Shown: positions 1-8,813 of the stretch, piece after piece
How the letters are laid out: each line of letters starts with the position of its first letter
Numbering within the stretch: position 1 is the stretch's first letter
Source: Mesorhizobium sp. NZP2077
Lineage (GTDB): Bacteria > Pseudomonadota > Alphaproteobacteria > Rhizobiales > Rhizobiaceae
Direction of reading: 5' to 3'
Assembly: GCF_013170805.1 (NCBI RefSeq)
Contig: NZ_CP051293.1
Span: 5,400,001 to 5,464,000 of the forward strand
DNA: 64,000 nt
Notes under the pieces: model-generated
Told to the model about the DNA's origin: nothing
Seen by the model: the letters and a program-made list of their open reading frames with translations, nothing else
The model's database searches: none
Position numbers and translations under genes: made by a program

Positions 1-201
1 ACGCTGATTTGCGCGGTCTGTGGCGGTGCTGCCGGTGGATTGCTCGGCGCATTCATCAAGACTGTCAAAAAGCCGCAAGACTGGATCGTTGGCGAGGCGA
101 TCGTTTTGGTCACGGCGCATGTCGATGAAAATGAGACCGACATCGCCCGAGCAGTCCTCGTCGGTTGCGCTCCCACCGCACTTATCGCCGAAGCAGCGTG
201 A
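1..201 (+). CDS. C-terminal part of a small glycine-zipper protein (partial)
   Basis: An open frame enters from the left edge of the window and stops at a TGA at 199-201, giving the last 66 residues of a protein. The visible part starts with a Gly/Ala-rich stretch (CGGAAGGLLGAFI) of glycine-zipper type, often found in membrane-inserting or stress proteins. A soluble-looking tail follows, with an acidic HVDENETDIA segment. The frame is followed within 25 bases by a strong terminator hairpin, which supports it as a real gene end. The start lies outside the window and I cannot name a family with certainty; a stress-induced membrane-associated protein is one possibility. Confidence 0.5.
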   Translation, partial: TLICAVCGGAAGGLLGAFIKTVKKPQDWIVGEAIVLVTAHVDENETDIARAVLVGCAPTALIAEAA

Positions 202-224
202 CCATTGGCCAGGGGCCGGCGAAA

Positions 225-254
225 AGCCCGCCCCGGTGTCAACCGGGACGGGCT
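225..254 (+). terminator. Stem-loop terminator after the first gene
   Basis: The arms AGCCCGCCCCGGT (225-237) and ACCGGGACGGGCT (242-254) pair over 13 positions with a single C/A mismatch around the four-base loop GTCA. The hairpin starts 24 bases after the stop of the partial gene and is followed by a pyrimidine-rich CTCTCC run with only a few T. It reads as a terminator for the upstream gene. The weak T-tract leaves room for a different role. Confidence 0.7.
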
Positions 255-457
255 CTCTCCGTTTCCAGCGATTGGATTGAGACACTCGACGGATACCAAC
301 TTCGAGCGACCGAGAACGTTCCCACATCGGCTGTACCCCTGTGTGGTCAAGCGCCCGTAGCGTTTCGTTGCAAGCGAAACTTTTACGAAATAACCGTCGG
401 CTCCAGATTATTCGATGGCTATGGTGGAGCCAGTGAAACGGCGAGCTTGGTGAGGAC

Positions 458-802
458 ATGAATTTGATCTCGACGACGACCTCGGCACCGGTTCTGCTGA
501 TTGCGGTACTTCTCGTTGCCGGCTGCTCGTCGATCGGCAAAACCGTCGATCCGTCGAAGTACGACACGTTGAGCTGCACCGAGCTTAACAGCGCGCTCGG
601 GACCAACGCCGGCGAGATCTCACAAACCGCGATCACCCGCGGCAAGGTCGCCAACACCAGCGTTCCGCGCTGGCTGCTTGGCGGCTCGCGGGTGAAGACC
701 GCTGTCGCCAACCGTGAGACCGCCAGGATCGACCGGCTGAAGCATCAGCAGGATGCCATTGCGGCCGCGCGCGTACGCAAGTGCCAGAGGTCGGCGGGTT
801 GA
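458..802 (+). CDS. Small predicted outer-membrane lipoprotein, function unknown
   Basis: The product is 114 residues. It has a hydrophobic N-terminal segment (residues 11-22) ending in a clear lipobox, LVAGC (19-23), so it should be processed by signal peptidase II and lipidated on Cys23. The mature part is short, polar and mostly helical-looking, with a basic C-terminus (AAARVRKCQRSAG) and two further cysteines. ATG 458 is preceded by a purine-rich GGTGAGGA ribosome-binding sequence. It stands alone between the upstream terminator and the convergent Opp operon. I recognise the lipoprotein type but not a functional family. Confidence 0.7.
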   Translation: MNLISTTTSAPVLLIAVLLVAGCSSIGKTVDPSKYDTLSCTELNSALGTNAGEISQTAITRGKVANTSVPRWLLGGSRVKTAVANRETARIDRLKHQQDAIAAARVRKCQRSAG

Positions 803-847
803 GCAAACGCACGCCGCCACGATGATTTATTTACCTGAAGCGCCGTC

Positions 848-2467
848 TCACGCGCTCAGCCGGAAGCGCGTGACATCGATCGCCGCGGCCATCAGCGTCT
901 GGGTGTAGACGTGCTGAGGATTGCTGAAGATCGCCTCTGTCGGCCCCTGCTCGACGATCTTGCCCTGCTTCATGACGATGATGTAGTCGGCCATGGCGCG
1001 CACGACCGAGAGATCGTGGCTGATGAACAGGTAGGATAGTTCATGGTCGGCCTGCAGCTTGCGCAGCAGTTCGACGATCTGTTTCTGAACCGAGCGGTCG
1101 AGCGCCGAGGTCGGCTCGTCCAGCACCACCATCTTTGGCTTTAGGATCATGGCGCGGGCAATGGCGATGCGCTGCCGTTGCCCGCCGGAGAATTCGTGCG
1201 GGTAGCGGTTGCGGGCGTTGGGATCGAGGCCGACCTCAAGCAAGGCCTCGACCGCGCGCTGGTCGCGTTGCTTGCCCGAGAGGTTTGGCTCATGCACCAA
1301 GAGCCCCTCGGTGATGACCTGACCGACGGTCATGCGTGGCGACAGCGACCCGAACGGATCCTGGAAGACGAGTTGCATCTGGCGCCGCAGCGGCCGCATC
1401 TGCTGCCGGTCGGCCTGGGAGATGTCGCGATCGCCGAAACGAATGAGCCCATCGCTCGGCAGCAGCCGCAGCAGAGCCCGGCCGAGCGTCGATTTACCCG
1501 ATCCGGATTCGCCGACAATGCCGATGGTCTGGTTGCGCTGCAGCCGGATCGAAATGTCGTCGACCGCACGCAGCATCAGCGCCTCACCGGCAAGGAACCC
1601 GCCGCCAATCTTGAACGTGACTTCGACATTCCGGCCTTCCAGCACCACAGGCGCATTGGCGGGCGGCGGCGCCTTGGTTCCGGTCGGCTCGGCCGCGAGC
1701 AGCATCTTGGTGTAGGCGTGCTGCGGGTTGGCGAAGATCGCTTCCGCCCCGCCTTCCTCGACGACCTCGCCCTGGCGCATGACATAGACCCGATCGGCGA
1801 AGCGCCGGACGATGCCGAGATCGTGGGTGATGAAGACGATCGCCATGCCAAGCTTGCGCTGCAGTTCGGCGAGCAGCATCAGGATCTGCGCCTGGATGGT
1901 GACATCGAGCGCCGTCGTCGGCTCGTCGGCGATCAATATGTCGGGATCGTTGGCGAGCGCCATCGCGATCATCACGCGCTGGCGCTGGCCGCCGGACATT
2001 TCGTGCGGATAGGATTTCATCCGCCGCTCGGGATCGGGAATATGCACGAGGCGTAAAAGCTTGAGCGCCTCCTCGCGTGCCTCGGCGGCATTCAGGCCGC
2101 GATGCCGGCGGATCGGTTCGATCAGCTGGTTGCCCATCGAATAGAGCGGATCGAGCGAGGTCATCGGCTCCTGGAAGATCATGCTGATCTTGGCGCCGCG
2201 GACCTTGTTCAGGTCGGATTTGCTCAGCGTCAGCAGGTTGCGGCCGCGATAGTCGACGCTGCCGGTGGCTTCGCCATTCGAAGCCAGCAGGCTCATCGCC
2301 GCCATCATGGTCTGGCTCTTGCCGGAGCCGGACTCGCCGACCACGGCAACGGTCTCGCCCGCGTTGACGTGGATGTTGATGCCCTTCACCGCCTCGACCG
2401 CGCCGTCGAGCGTGCGGAAGCGGACACGCAGATCCTTGACGCTGAGGATCGTTTCGGGAGTTTCCAT
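848..2467 (-). CDS. Peptide ABC transporter, fused double ATP-binding protein (OppD-OppF type)
   Basis: This energises uptake of oligopeptides, with both nucleotide-binding domains on one chain of 539 residues. The first domain has Walker A GESGSGKS (44-51), signature MSGGQ (157-161) and Walker B LIADEP (178-183). The second repeats Walker A GESGSGKS near residue 336 and signature FSGGQRQR near 446. Each domain ends in the oligopeptide-ATPase C-terminal extension ([10 protein letters not shown] and [10 protein letters not shown]). An in-frame start at 2494 lies inside oppC; ATG 2467 sits one base after the oppC stop with an AAGGGA ribosome site, so I prefer it. It is the last gene of the four-gene importer operon. 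The fusion also occurs in YejF-type systems. Confidence 0.9.
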   Translation of the reverse strand: METPETILSVKDLRVRFRTLDGAVEAVKGINIHVNAGETVAVVGESGSGKSQTMMAAMSLLASNGEATGSVDYRGRNLLTLSKSDLNKVRGAKISMIFQEPMTSLDPLYSMGNQLIEPIRRHRGLNAAEAREEALKLLRLVHIPDPERRMKSYPHEMSGGQRQRVMIAMALANDPDILIADEPTTALDVTIQAQILMLLAELQRKLGMAIVFITHDLGIVRRFADRVYVMRQGEVVEEGGAEAIFANPQHAYTKMLLAAEPTGTKAPPPANAPVVLEGRNVEVTFKIGGGFLAGEALMLRAVDDISIRLQRNQTIGIVGESGSGKSTLGRALLRLLPSDGLIRFGDRDISQADRQQMRPLRRQMQLVFQDPFGSLSPRMTVGQVITEGLLVHEPNLSGKQRDQRAVEALLEVGLDPNARNRYPHEFSGGQRQRIAIARAMILKPKMVVLDEPTSALDRSVQKQIVELLRKLQADHELSYLFISHDLSVVRAMADYIIVMKQGKIVEQGPTEAIFSNPQHVYTQTLMAAAIDVTRFRLSA

Positions 2468-2468
2468 C

Positions 2469-3593
2469 TCAGCGGTCCCTTGGGTCGAGCGCATCGCGCA
2501 GGCCGTCGCCGACGAAATTCAGCGCAAACAGCGTCGAGACGAGGAAGAAGGCAGGAAACAGCAGCAGCCAGTTGGCGGTGCCGATGTTCTTGGCGCCGAC
2601 CGAGATCAGCACGCCCCAGCTGGTCATCGGCTCCTGCACGCCGAGGCCGAGGAACGACAGAAAGCTTTCCAGGATGATGACCTGCGGCACCAGCAGCGTC
2701 ATGTAGATGACCACCGGGCCGAGCAGATTGGGGATGACATGGCGCAGCAGGATGCCGCGCTGGCCGACGCCCATGGCTTCCGCTGCTTGGACATATTCCT
2801 GGCGGCGGATCGACAGCGCCTGGCCACGCACGATGCGCGCCATATCGAGCCACAGCACCGCCCCCACGGCCAGGAACATCAGCACGAAGTTGCGGCCGAA
2901 GAACACCACCAGCATGATGACGAAGAAGATGAACGGCAAGGAGTAGAGCACATCGACGATGCGCATCATCACCTCGTCGATCTTGCCGCCGGAAAAGCCG
3001 GCGGCGGCGCCATAGATCACCCCGATCACCACCGCCACGACGCCGGCGAGCAGGCCGATGGCGAGCGAGATGCGCCCGCCCATCAGCGTGCGCGAGAGAA
3101 GATCGCGGCCGGTGTTGTCGGTGCCAAACAGGAAGTATTGCTGCTTGACCGACGTGCTCATCGTCACCTCGAGCCCGTCTGGTGACTTGCTCTCGATCTT
3201 GGTGTCGTCGAAGGCATCGGAACGGTCGAGGTAGCGGATGTTGCGATCATCGACCGGCTTGGTCGAGGTGACCGTGACCGTGACTCGGCTGCCTTCCTGA
3301 TGCCACTCCTTGAGGTCGACCCGCATACGCTTGATGGCGTCCGTGAGTGCCCCTTGAATCATCTCCGGCTTCGGGTAGGCCGACAGGCTTGGCGGCATGC
3401 GGACATAGTCGGCATAGATGGTCGTGTACTGGTGCGGCACGAACCAGGGGCCGAACACACTGACGAGCCCGATCAAAGCGAGATAGTAGAGGCTGAACAT
3501 GGCGGCGCGGTTGGCCTTGAGGCGCGCCCAGGCATCGCCCCAGAGCGAACGGCCAACGATGGCGGGAGCTGCCGCGGCTGCGATATCAGTCAT
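2469..3593 (-). CDS. oppC: Peptide ABC transporter permease, OppC/YejE type
   Basis: One of the two inner-membrane channel subunits. It has 374 residues, longer than typical OppC (about 300), because a periplasmic loop of roughly 130 residues follows the first membrane helix (residues about 32-49). The remaining helices lie in the C-terminal half, where the binding-protein-dependent permease coupling motif is seen (EYVQAAEAMGVGQRGILLRHVIPN). The start overlaps the oppB stop by 8 bases, indicating translational coupling, and the stop is one base before the ATPase gene. The long loop is a feature shared with YejE-like proteins. Confidence 0.9.
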   Translation of the reverse strand: MTDIAAAAAPAIVGRSLWGDAWARLKANRAAMFSLYYLALIGLVSVFGPWFVPHQYTTIYADYVRMPPSLSAYPKPEMIQGALTDAIKRMRVDLKEWHQEGSRVTVTVTSTKPVDDRNIRYLDRSDAFDDTKIESKSPDGLEVTMSTSVKQQYFLFGTDNTGRDLLSRTLMGGRISLAIGLLAGVVAVVIGVIYGAAAGFSGGKIDEVMMRIVDVLYSLPFIFFVIMLVVFFGRNFVLMFLAVGAVLWLDMARIVRGQALSIRRQEYVQAAEAMGVGQRGILLRHVIPNLLGPVVIYMTLLVPQVIILESFLSFLGLGVQEPMTSWGVLISVGAKNIGTANWLLLFPAFFLVSTLFALNFVGDGLRDALDPRDR

Positions 3594-4509
3594 AGCGCAC
3601 CCTCGGGTCGACGACCGCGTACATGACGTCGACGATCAGGTTGAAGACGATAGTGAAGATGGCGATCACCACCACTGTCCCCATCACCAGCGTGTAGTCG
3701 CGGTTGAGCGCGGCATCGACGAAATAGCGGCCGACGCCTGGAATGGAGAAGATCGTCTCGACGATGACTGAGCCGGTCAGCAAGGCCGCCGCGGCGGGAC
3801 CGGTGAATGAGACGATCGGCAGGATGGCGCCGCGCAGGGCGTGCTTGACCACCACCGACCAGTCAGAAAGGCCGAGCGCGCGGGCCGTGCGGATATGATG
3901 GGAGCGCAGCGATTCGATCATCGAGCCGCGCATGAGGCGGGCAACGATGGCGATCTGCGGCAAGGCAAGGGTGAGCACCGGGCCGACCTTGTTGATGAAG
4001 GCGCCATCGCCCCAACCACCGATCGGCAGCAGCTTCCAGGTCAACCCGAAGAGGAGCTGGATCAGCGGCGCGATCACGAAGGTGGGGATGGTGCTGCCGG
4101 CCGTTGCCAGCGCAATCACCGTATAGTCGCCAAGCTTGTTCTGGTTGAGCGCGGCAACGGTGCCGAGCACGGAGCCGAGCAGCAGCGCCAGGATCAGCGC
4201 CGAGGCACCGAGTTGGACCGAAATGGGCAGGCCCTTGGCGAACAGTTCGGTGACGGTGAAATCCGGCATGTTGTAGCTCGGGCCGAAATTGCCGCGCAGG
4301 AGATTGCCGAGATAGTGGACATATTGCAGCCAGAGCGGATCGTTGAGGCCGAACTGGGCTTCAAGATTGGCCTTGATCTCGGGGCTCAGCCCCCGCTCCT
4401 GGTTGAATGGCCCGCCTGGCGCGACGCGCATCAGGAAGAACGCCATCGTCACGATGACGAACAGCGTCGGGATGGCGGTCAAAAGCCGCCGGAATACGTA
4501 TCGCAGCAT
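3586..4509 (-). CDS. oppB: Peptide ABC transporter permease, OppB type
   Basis: Inner-membrane channel subunit of 307 residues, the usual OppB length. The N-terminal helix (residues 9-29) is followed by the typical APGGPFNQERGLSPE segment and five more hydrophobic segments. The coupling-helix region that contacts the ATPase is RTARALGLSDWSVVVKHALR. YejB proteins are usually longer, so OppB fits better. It is the second gene of the operon, separated from oppA by about 160 bases that contain a strong stem-loop, and it overlaps oppC by 8 bases. Confidence 0.9.
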   Translation of the reverse strand: MLRYVFRRLLTAIPTLFVIVTMAFFLMRVAPGGPFNQERGLSPEIKANLEAQFGLNDPLWLQYVHYLGNLLRGNFGPSYNMPDFTVTELFAKGLPISVQLGASALILALLLGSVLGTVAALNQNKLGDYTVIALATAGSTIPTFVIAPLIQLLFGLTWKLLPIGGWGDGAFINKVGPVLTLALPQIAIVARLMRGSMIESLRSHHIRTARALGLSDWSVVVKHALRGAILPIVSFTGPAAAALLTGSVIVETIFSIPGVGRYFVDAALNRDYTLVMGTVVVIAIFTIVFNLIVDVMYAVVDPRVRYD

Positions 4510-4633
4510 AGGTGCCCCACTTGATCCGGAACACGCCCATCCAGTCGGATGATTGTGCTCCAGCCTTCAAATCTTCGCACCGGATTTTCCGAAAATCGAT
4601 TGCGCTTCCCGGCCGATGCGATGGCAAACCAGC

Positions 4634-4660
4634 GCCGCCGCGCACCGAGTGCGCGGCGGC
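4634..4660 (-). promoter_or_regulatory. Stem-loop between oppA and oppB
   Basis: The arms GCCGCCGCGCAC (4634-4645) and GTGCGCGGCGGC (4649-4660) pair perfectly over 12 bases around a three-base loop. The structure begins 11 bases after the oppA stop. No T-run follows on the minus strand, so full termination is unlikely. Such intercistronic hairpins after binding-protein genes are known in other ABC operons to protect the upstream mRNA and lower permease expression; that role is inferred here. Confidence 0.6.
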
Positions 4661-4671
4661 TTGGCCAGGGA

Positions 4672-6264
4672 TCAGTCCTTGCTGACGAAGCGCGACGGAT
4701 GGACGTCCATCACATTGTCGACGAAGCCATGCAGCTTCGAAGAAACGATGTCGTGGTAGCTGTAGTAGAGAAGCGGAATCTGGCCGACATCGTCGACGAG
4801 AATGCGTTCGGCCTCGGAGAGGTCCTTCATGCGCTCCTCGGGCTTGCCGCCGGCGGCGGCCGCCTTGTCCATGGCCGCTTCGTATGGCGCGCTGTTGTAG
4901 TTCGAGTAGTTGTTGCCGCTCGCCTTGCGCGAGATGCCGAGGAAGGTTTCCGGATCCTTGTAGTCGGCGACCCAGGCGGCACGCGCCACGTCGTAGTCGC
5001 CCTTCTGCTCGAGGAAGGAATAGTGGGTCTTGGTGTCGGTGTTGAGCAGCGTGACATCGACGCCGAGTGGCTTCAGCTGCTCCTGAATGGCGACCGCGGT
5101 ATTCTTGTGGTTCTCCGAGGTGTTGTAGCGGATTTCCATCTTCAGCGGATGTTCGGGCGTGTAGCCGAGCTTCTCGAGGATTTTCTTGGCCGCGTCCTCG
5201 CGGTCGATCTGCGGCATGTCGGCGTATTTGGCCATAGCCGGCGTGTAGCCCTCGATGCCGGGAGGCACCATGGAATAGCCGGGCAGCATCGAGTTCTGCC
5301 AGACCTTTTCAGCGATGAAGTCGCGGTCGATCGCCATCGAGATGGCGTTGCGCAATTCAGGATTGTTCCACGGCGCCTTGTCGGTCTTGATCGCGTAGTA
5401 GTAGGTGCCGAGATATGGGCCGACATGGATCTGGCCGCCGAACTTGGTCTTGAGATCGGCGAGCTGTTCGGTCGGCAGATCGTCATAGCTGTCGAGTTCA
5501 CCCGCCTCGAAGCGCTTCATCGCCGATGAACGATCTTCGGTCGGGATGTAGTTGACGACGTCGAACTTGACGGTCGCGGCATCCCAGAATTTCGGATTCT
5601 TGACCAGTTTCATATGGTCGTTGGGAACCCATTCGGCCAGCGTATAGGCGCCGTTCGAAACAAGATTGCCGGGCTTGATCCAGTCGGCGCCGAGCTTTTC
5701 AATCGAAGCCTTGCTGACCGGATAGGTCGCCTGATGGGTCAGCATCTCCAGGAAGTAAGGGGTCGGCGCCTTCAGCGTCACTTCCAGGGTGTTGGCGTCG
5801 ATCGCCTTGACACCCATGTCCTCGGGCTTGCCCTTCTTGGTGTTGACGTCCTCCGCACCCTTCACCGGATACAGCATCGAGGCGTATTCGGCGCCGGTCG
5901 CCGGGTCTTCCAGCCGGTGGAAGGCGTAGACGAAGTCGTCAGCCGTCACCGGGCTGCCGTCCGACCACTGGCCGTCCTTGCGCAGCTTGAAGGTGTAGAC
6001 GGTGCCGTCGTCCGATACCGTCCAGCTTTCGGCGGCGCCCGGGATGAGGTTAGCCTTCTCGTCCTGCATGACAAGGCCCTGGAACAGGTCACGCAAGACA
6101 TTCGCTTCATAGACCGTCGAGGTCTTGTGCGGGTCGACCGATTCCGATTCAGCGGCGGTGCCTCTGTTATAGACGCTCTCGGCGAAGGCCGGCGTGTAGA
6201 ATGCGCCGGCGGCTACCGCCATGGTGGTGGCGAATACCGTCGCCTTCAGCATGTTTTTCAGCAT
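4672..6264 (-). CDS. oppA: Periplasmic peptide-binding protein of an ABC transporter (OppA/MppA type)
   Basis: Captures peptides in the periplasm and delivers them to OppBC. It has 530 residues with a signal peptide cleaved at about residue 28 (AFA/ES). The mature N-terminus has the family pattern SVYNRGTAAESESVDPHKT. An SBP_bac_5 fold follows, with AESWTVSDDGTVYTFKLRKD (about 80-100) and WSDGSPVTADDFVYAF. It is the first gene of the operon, and the 284-base region upstream, shared with the divergent tadE-like gene, should hold its promoter. The subfamily suggests oligopeptides or murein peptides, but the ligand cannot be read from sequence. Confidence 0.9.
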   Translation of the reverse strand: MLKNMLKATVFATTMAVAAGAFYTPAFAESVYNRGTAAESESVDPHKTSTVYEANVLRDLFQGLVMQDEKANLIPGAAESWTVSDDGTVYTFKLRKDGQWSDGSPVTADDFVYAFHRLEDPATGAEYASMLYPVKGAEDVNTKKGKPEDMGVKAIDANTLEVTLKAPTPYFLEMLTHQATYPVSKASIEKLGADWIKPGNLVSNGAYTLAEWVPNDHMKLVKNPKFWDAATVKFDVVNYIPTEDRSSAMKRFEAGELDSYDDLPTEQLADLKTKFGGQIHVGPYLGTYYYAIKTDKAPWNNPELRNAISMAIDRDFIAEKVWQNSMLPGYSMVPPGIEGYTPAMAKYADMPQIDREDAAKKILEKLGYTPEHPLKMEIRYNTSENHKNTAVAIQEQLKPLGVDVTLLNTDTKTHYSFLEQKGDYDVARAAWVADYKDPETFLGISRKASGNNYSNYNSAPYEAAMDKAAAAGGKPEERMKDLSEAERILVDDVGQIPLLYYSYHDIVSSKLHGFVDNVMDVHPSRFVSKD

Positions 6265-6417
6265 GAAGTTCTCCCTGTCGGCGCGGCCGTCGGCGCGCCT
6301 TTTCGTGTTGACGCCCCGGAACCGATGTCTGGCCCCTTTTGAGCGCGCCGCCGGTTCCCTCCGGCAGCTGGTGGCAGGAGACTAGACAGGAGGTAAGCTC
6401 TTTTCAACCGAGTACTG

Positions 6418-6443
6418 ATTGACCCTAAGTCAATCCTTATAAT
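6418..6443. promoter_or_regulatory. Inverted repeat and TATAAT in the oppA/tadE divergent region
   Basis: The 284 bases between oppA and the tadE-like gene contain the inverted repeat ATTGAC-CCTAA-GTCAAT (6418-6434), followed by TATAAT (6438-6443) in an AT-rich patch. TTGACC at 6419 and TATAAT are only 13 bases apart, too close for an ideal sigma-70 promoter. It could be an operator or a poor promoter. Nothing else stands out in this gap. Confidence 0.3.
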
Positions 6444-6548
6444 CGAAGAAGCAACGGCTAAATTAGAGCGGCATTTTCAATTGCGTGCACCCTCAGGTTG
6501 CACCCGGAGTTTTCGCTTTCTGCATGCGACCTTTGGCATGCTGTTAGC

Positions 6549-6995
6549 ATGGTTCAGAACCTCATTTCCCGGGTCCGAAAGCGCGCATACCGAACGGACA
6601 ATTCGGGAACCTCGGCGGTCGAGTTCGCTCTGCTGTCGCCGCTCTTTATCCTTCTTATTCTCGGAATGGTTGCATACGGCATCTATTTTGGTGCTGCCAA
6701 CTCAATTCAGCAGATCGCGGCCGATGCCGCCCGGACAGCCATAGCCGGGCTGAACCAGACCGAGCGGCAGACGCTGGTGGCCAGCTACCTCACCAACAAT
6801 GCCGGCGGATACCCCTTCGTGGACGCCAGCAAACTGACCTACCAGGCCAATGACAGCGTGGCCGATGGAAGTCAGTTCGTGGTGTCCATCTCGTACGATG
6901 CCCGCAACCTGCCGATCTGGAATCTTTTCCCGGGCATAGCGATGCCGGGGACCACGATCACGCGCCAGTCAACGATCAGGGTCGGAGGAATCTAA
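6549..6995 (+). CDS. TadE-like pilus/secretion-associated protein
   Basis: A 149-residue protein of the TadE family, pseudopilin-like proteins of Flp (tight adherence) pilus systems. The diagnostic N-terminal region is GTSAVEFALLSPLFILLILG, a short polar leader, the invariant Glu after V, and one membrane helix. The C-terminal half is a small beta-rich extracytoplasmic domain. A longer frame from a TTG at 6498 exists, but ATG 6549 gives the normal leader length. The stop is immediately followed by the ATG of the TadG-like gene, so the two are co-transcribed. No other tad genes are in view. Confidence 0.8.
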   Translation: MVQNLISRVRKRAYRTDNSGTSAVEFALLSPLFILLILGMVAYGIYFGAANSIQQIAADAARTAIAGLNQTERQTLVASYLTNNAGGYPFVDASKLTYQANDSVADGSQFVVSISYDARNLPIWNLFPGIAMPGTTITRQSTIRVGGI

Positions 6996-8765
6996 ATGCT
7001 GCAGCGTGCGGGCAAGGGCATCGGCCGGCTTGCACGGTCGATGGTGGGCGACAGGAAAGCGAACTTCGCCGTCATGACCGCACTGATCGCGCCGGTCGCG
7101 CTGGCGCTGGCCGCGGTGGCCATCGACGAGGCCTCGATCTACACCGAGCGCCGGCAAGCCCAGGCGATGGTCGACCTGGCAGCGATCACCGCGGCCTCGA
7201 ACATCAACAATGTCAACACGGCGGTCGTCACCACGCTCACCGACAACGGCATGCCGGGTGTCGTCGTTCAAGCCTCGGGCCAGACCATTGCCCCAGCTGT
7301 CGGAAAGACGGTGGTGACGGTCACGCAAGGCCGGTATGCCTCAACGACCACCAATGTCACCCAGCGCTTCCAGGCAGGCGTGACACCCTATAATGCGGTG
7401 CGTGTCACGCTGACGAAGATCCCCGCCCGCTATTTCGCCAGCTCGCTCATCCCCAGTCCGGTCATCGGTACCCAAGCCACGGCCAGCATGACGCCGCAGG
7501 CGACATTCTCGGTCGGATCGAGACTGCTCAGCGTCAATGGCGGCATCCTCAACGCTCTTCTGAGCGGGCTCCTCGGCGGCAACATCTCGCTCAGCGTCAT
7601 GGACTATAACGGGCTGATCTCGGCCGATGTCAGCGTGCTTTCCTTCATCAGTGCGCTGGCCACACAGCTGAACATCACGGCCGGCACCTATTCGGACGTG
7701 CTGGCCTCGAAGGCAACCGTCGGCCAGATCGCCACCGCCATGGCCAATGTTCCCGGCCTCGGCAATACGGCCAAGGTCGCCCTGCAGACCATCGCTTCCA
7801 AGTCGACCAGCACGGTCAAGATTCCGCTCAGCAGTCTCATCGACCTCGGTTCGGTCGGCAGCCTGGGCCTCGGTCAACAGCCGACCGGCCTCGGCGTCGA
7901 CGCCAGCGCCATGGGGATGCTGACCGCCGCCGCAGTGCTCGCGAACGGCGCCAACCAGGCCGCGATCAATCTCGGCGCCACCATCCCGGGGCTGCTCTCC
8001 ACCCAGCTCGCCATTGCCATTGGCGAGCCGGCGCAATCCTCGCCCTGGCTGGCGATCGACGGCATCGGCACCACCGTGCGGACGGCCCAGACGCGCATCA
8101 AACTGACGGCCTCCGTAGGCGTCGGCACGTCGGGCCTTGGCGGCGGCATCAGCCTCTTGGCCGTCAATCTGCCGCTCAATGTGGAAGTTGCCTATGCCGA
8201 AGCGAAGCTGACCGACATCACCTGTCCAACAGGGCCTTCCAGCATCAGTGTTTCCATTGCCGCACACCCCGGCATTGCCCAGCTGAACCTGGCCAACAGC
8301 AACAATCCTTCCGGCTTCGCCGATTTCAGCCAACCGCAGACCTTCACCGACGCCGAGATCGCCGATGTCAGCCTCCATCTGCTGTTGATCAACATCCCGC
8401 TGATCCAGGTAATGGGTTCGGCCGCGGTCGCGATCACCAACAACAGCCCGCAGACCCTGACCTTCAACGCGACCGACATCGCCAACAAGACGATCAAGAC
8501 CGTTTCGACGCGCAACATCTCGCAGTCGCTCACCACGTCACTGGTCAACAACTTGTCGCTTTCGGTCGGTGTGCTTGGTCTCGGCATCGACCTCACCGCC
8601 CTGCTCGGAACGGTCAAACCCGCGGTGGTGGCGGTGCTCAACACCGTAACGGCGCCTGTCGACGACCTGCTCTACAATGTGCTGTCCGCCCTGGGTGTCG
8701 GTGTCGGCCAGGCCGATGTGCGCGTCACCGGGGCGACCTGCGGACGCGCGGTGCTGGTTCAGTAG
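6996..8765 (+). CDS. TadG-like protein, putative Flp pilus assembly/secreted protein
   Basis: The product has 589 residues. The N-terminus holds the TadE/G-like motif with one membrane helix (NFAVMTALIAPVALALAAVAID, about 24-45), followed by EASIYTERRQAQAMVDLAAI, typical of TadG proteins. The remainder is a long Ser/Thr/Val/Leu-rich extracytoplasmic domain with many short repeats of ALG/GLG character and few charged residues. I do not see a von Willebrand A MIDAS motif, which some TadG proteins carry. The start follows a GGAGGA ribosome site located at the end of the TadE-like gene. It runs convergently toward the glycogen operon. Confidence 0.75.
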   Translation: MLQRAGKGIGRLARSMVGDRKANFAVMTALIAPVALALAAVAIDEASIYTERRQAQAMVDLAAITAASNINNVNTAVVTTLTDNGMPGVVVQASGQTIAPAVGKTVVTVTQGRYASTTTNVTQRFQAGVTPYNAVRVTLTKIPARYFASSLIPSPVIGTQATASMTPQATFSVGSRLLSVNGGILNALLSGLLGGNISLSVMDYNGLISADVSVLSFISALATQLNITAGTYSDVLASKATVGQIATAMANVPGLGNTAKVALQTIASKSTSTVKIPLSSLIDLGSVGSLGLGQQPTGLGVDASAMGMLTAAAVLANGANQAAINLGATIPGLLSTQLAIAIGEPAQSSPWLAIDGIGTTVRTAQTRIKLTASVGVGTSGLGGGISLLAVNLPLNVEVAYAEAKLTDITCPTGPSSISVSIAAHPGIAQLNLANSNNPSGFADFSQPQTFTDAEIADVSLHLLLINIPLIQVMGSAAVAITNNSPQTLTFNATDIANKTIKTVSTRNISQSLTTSLVNNLSLSVGVLGLGIDLTALLGTVKPAVVAVLNTVTAPVDDLLYNVLSALGVGVGQADVRVTGATCGRAVLVQ

Positions 8766-8813
8766 GGCATCTTGCGACCAGGCGGATCGCTTGGCCGACA
8801 GACCATCGAGCCG

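Noticed and set aside
848..6264. Assignment of the peptide importer to YejABEF
   Set aside because: The fused ATPase and long OppC-type loop recall Yej, but the 307-residue OppB-like permease and the binding protein fit the Opp/Mpp type better; left as Opp type.
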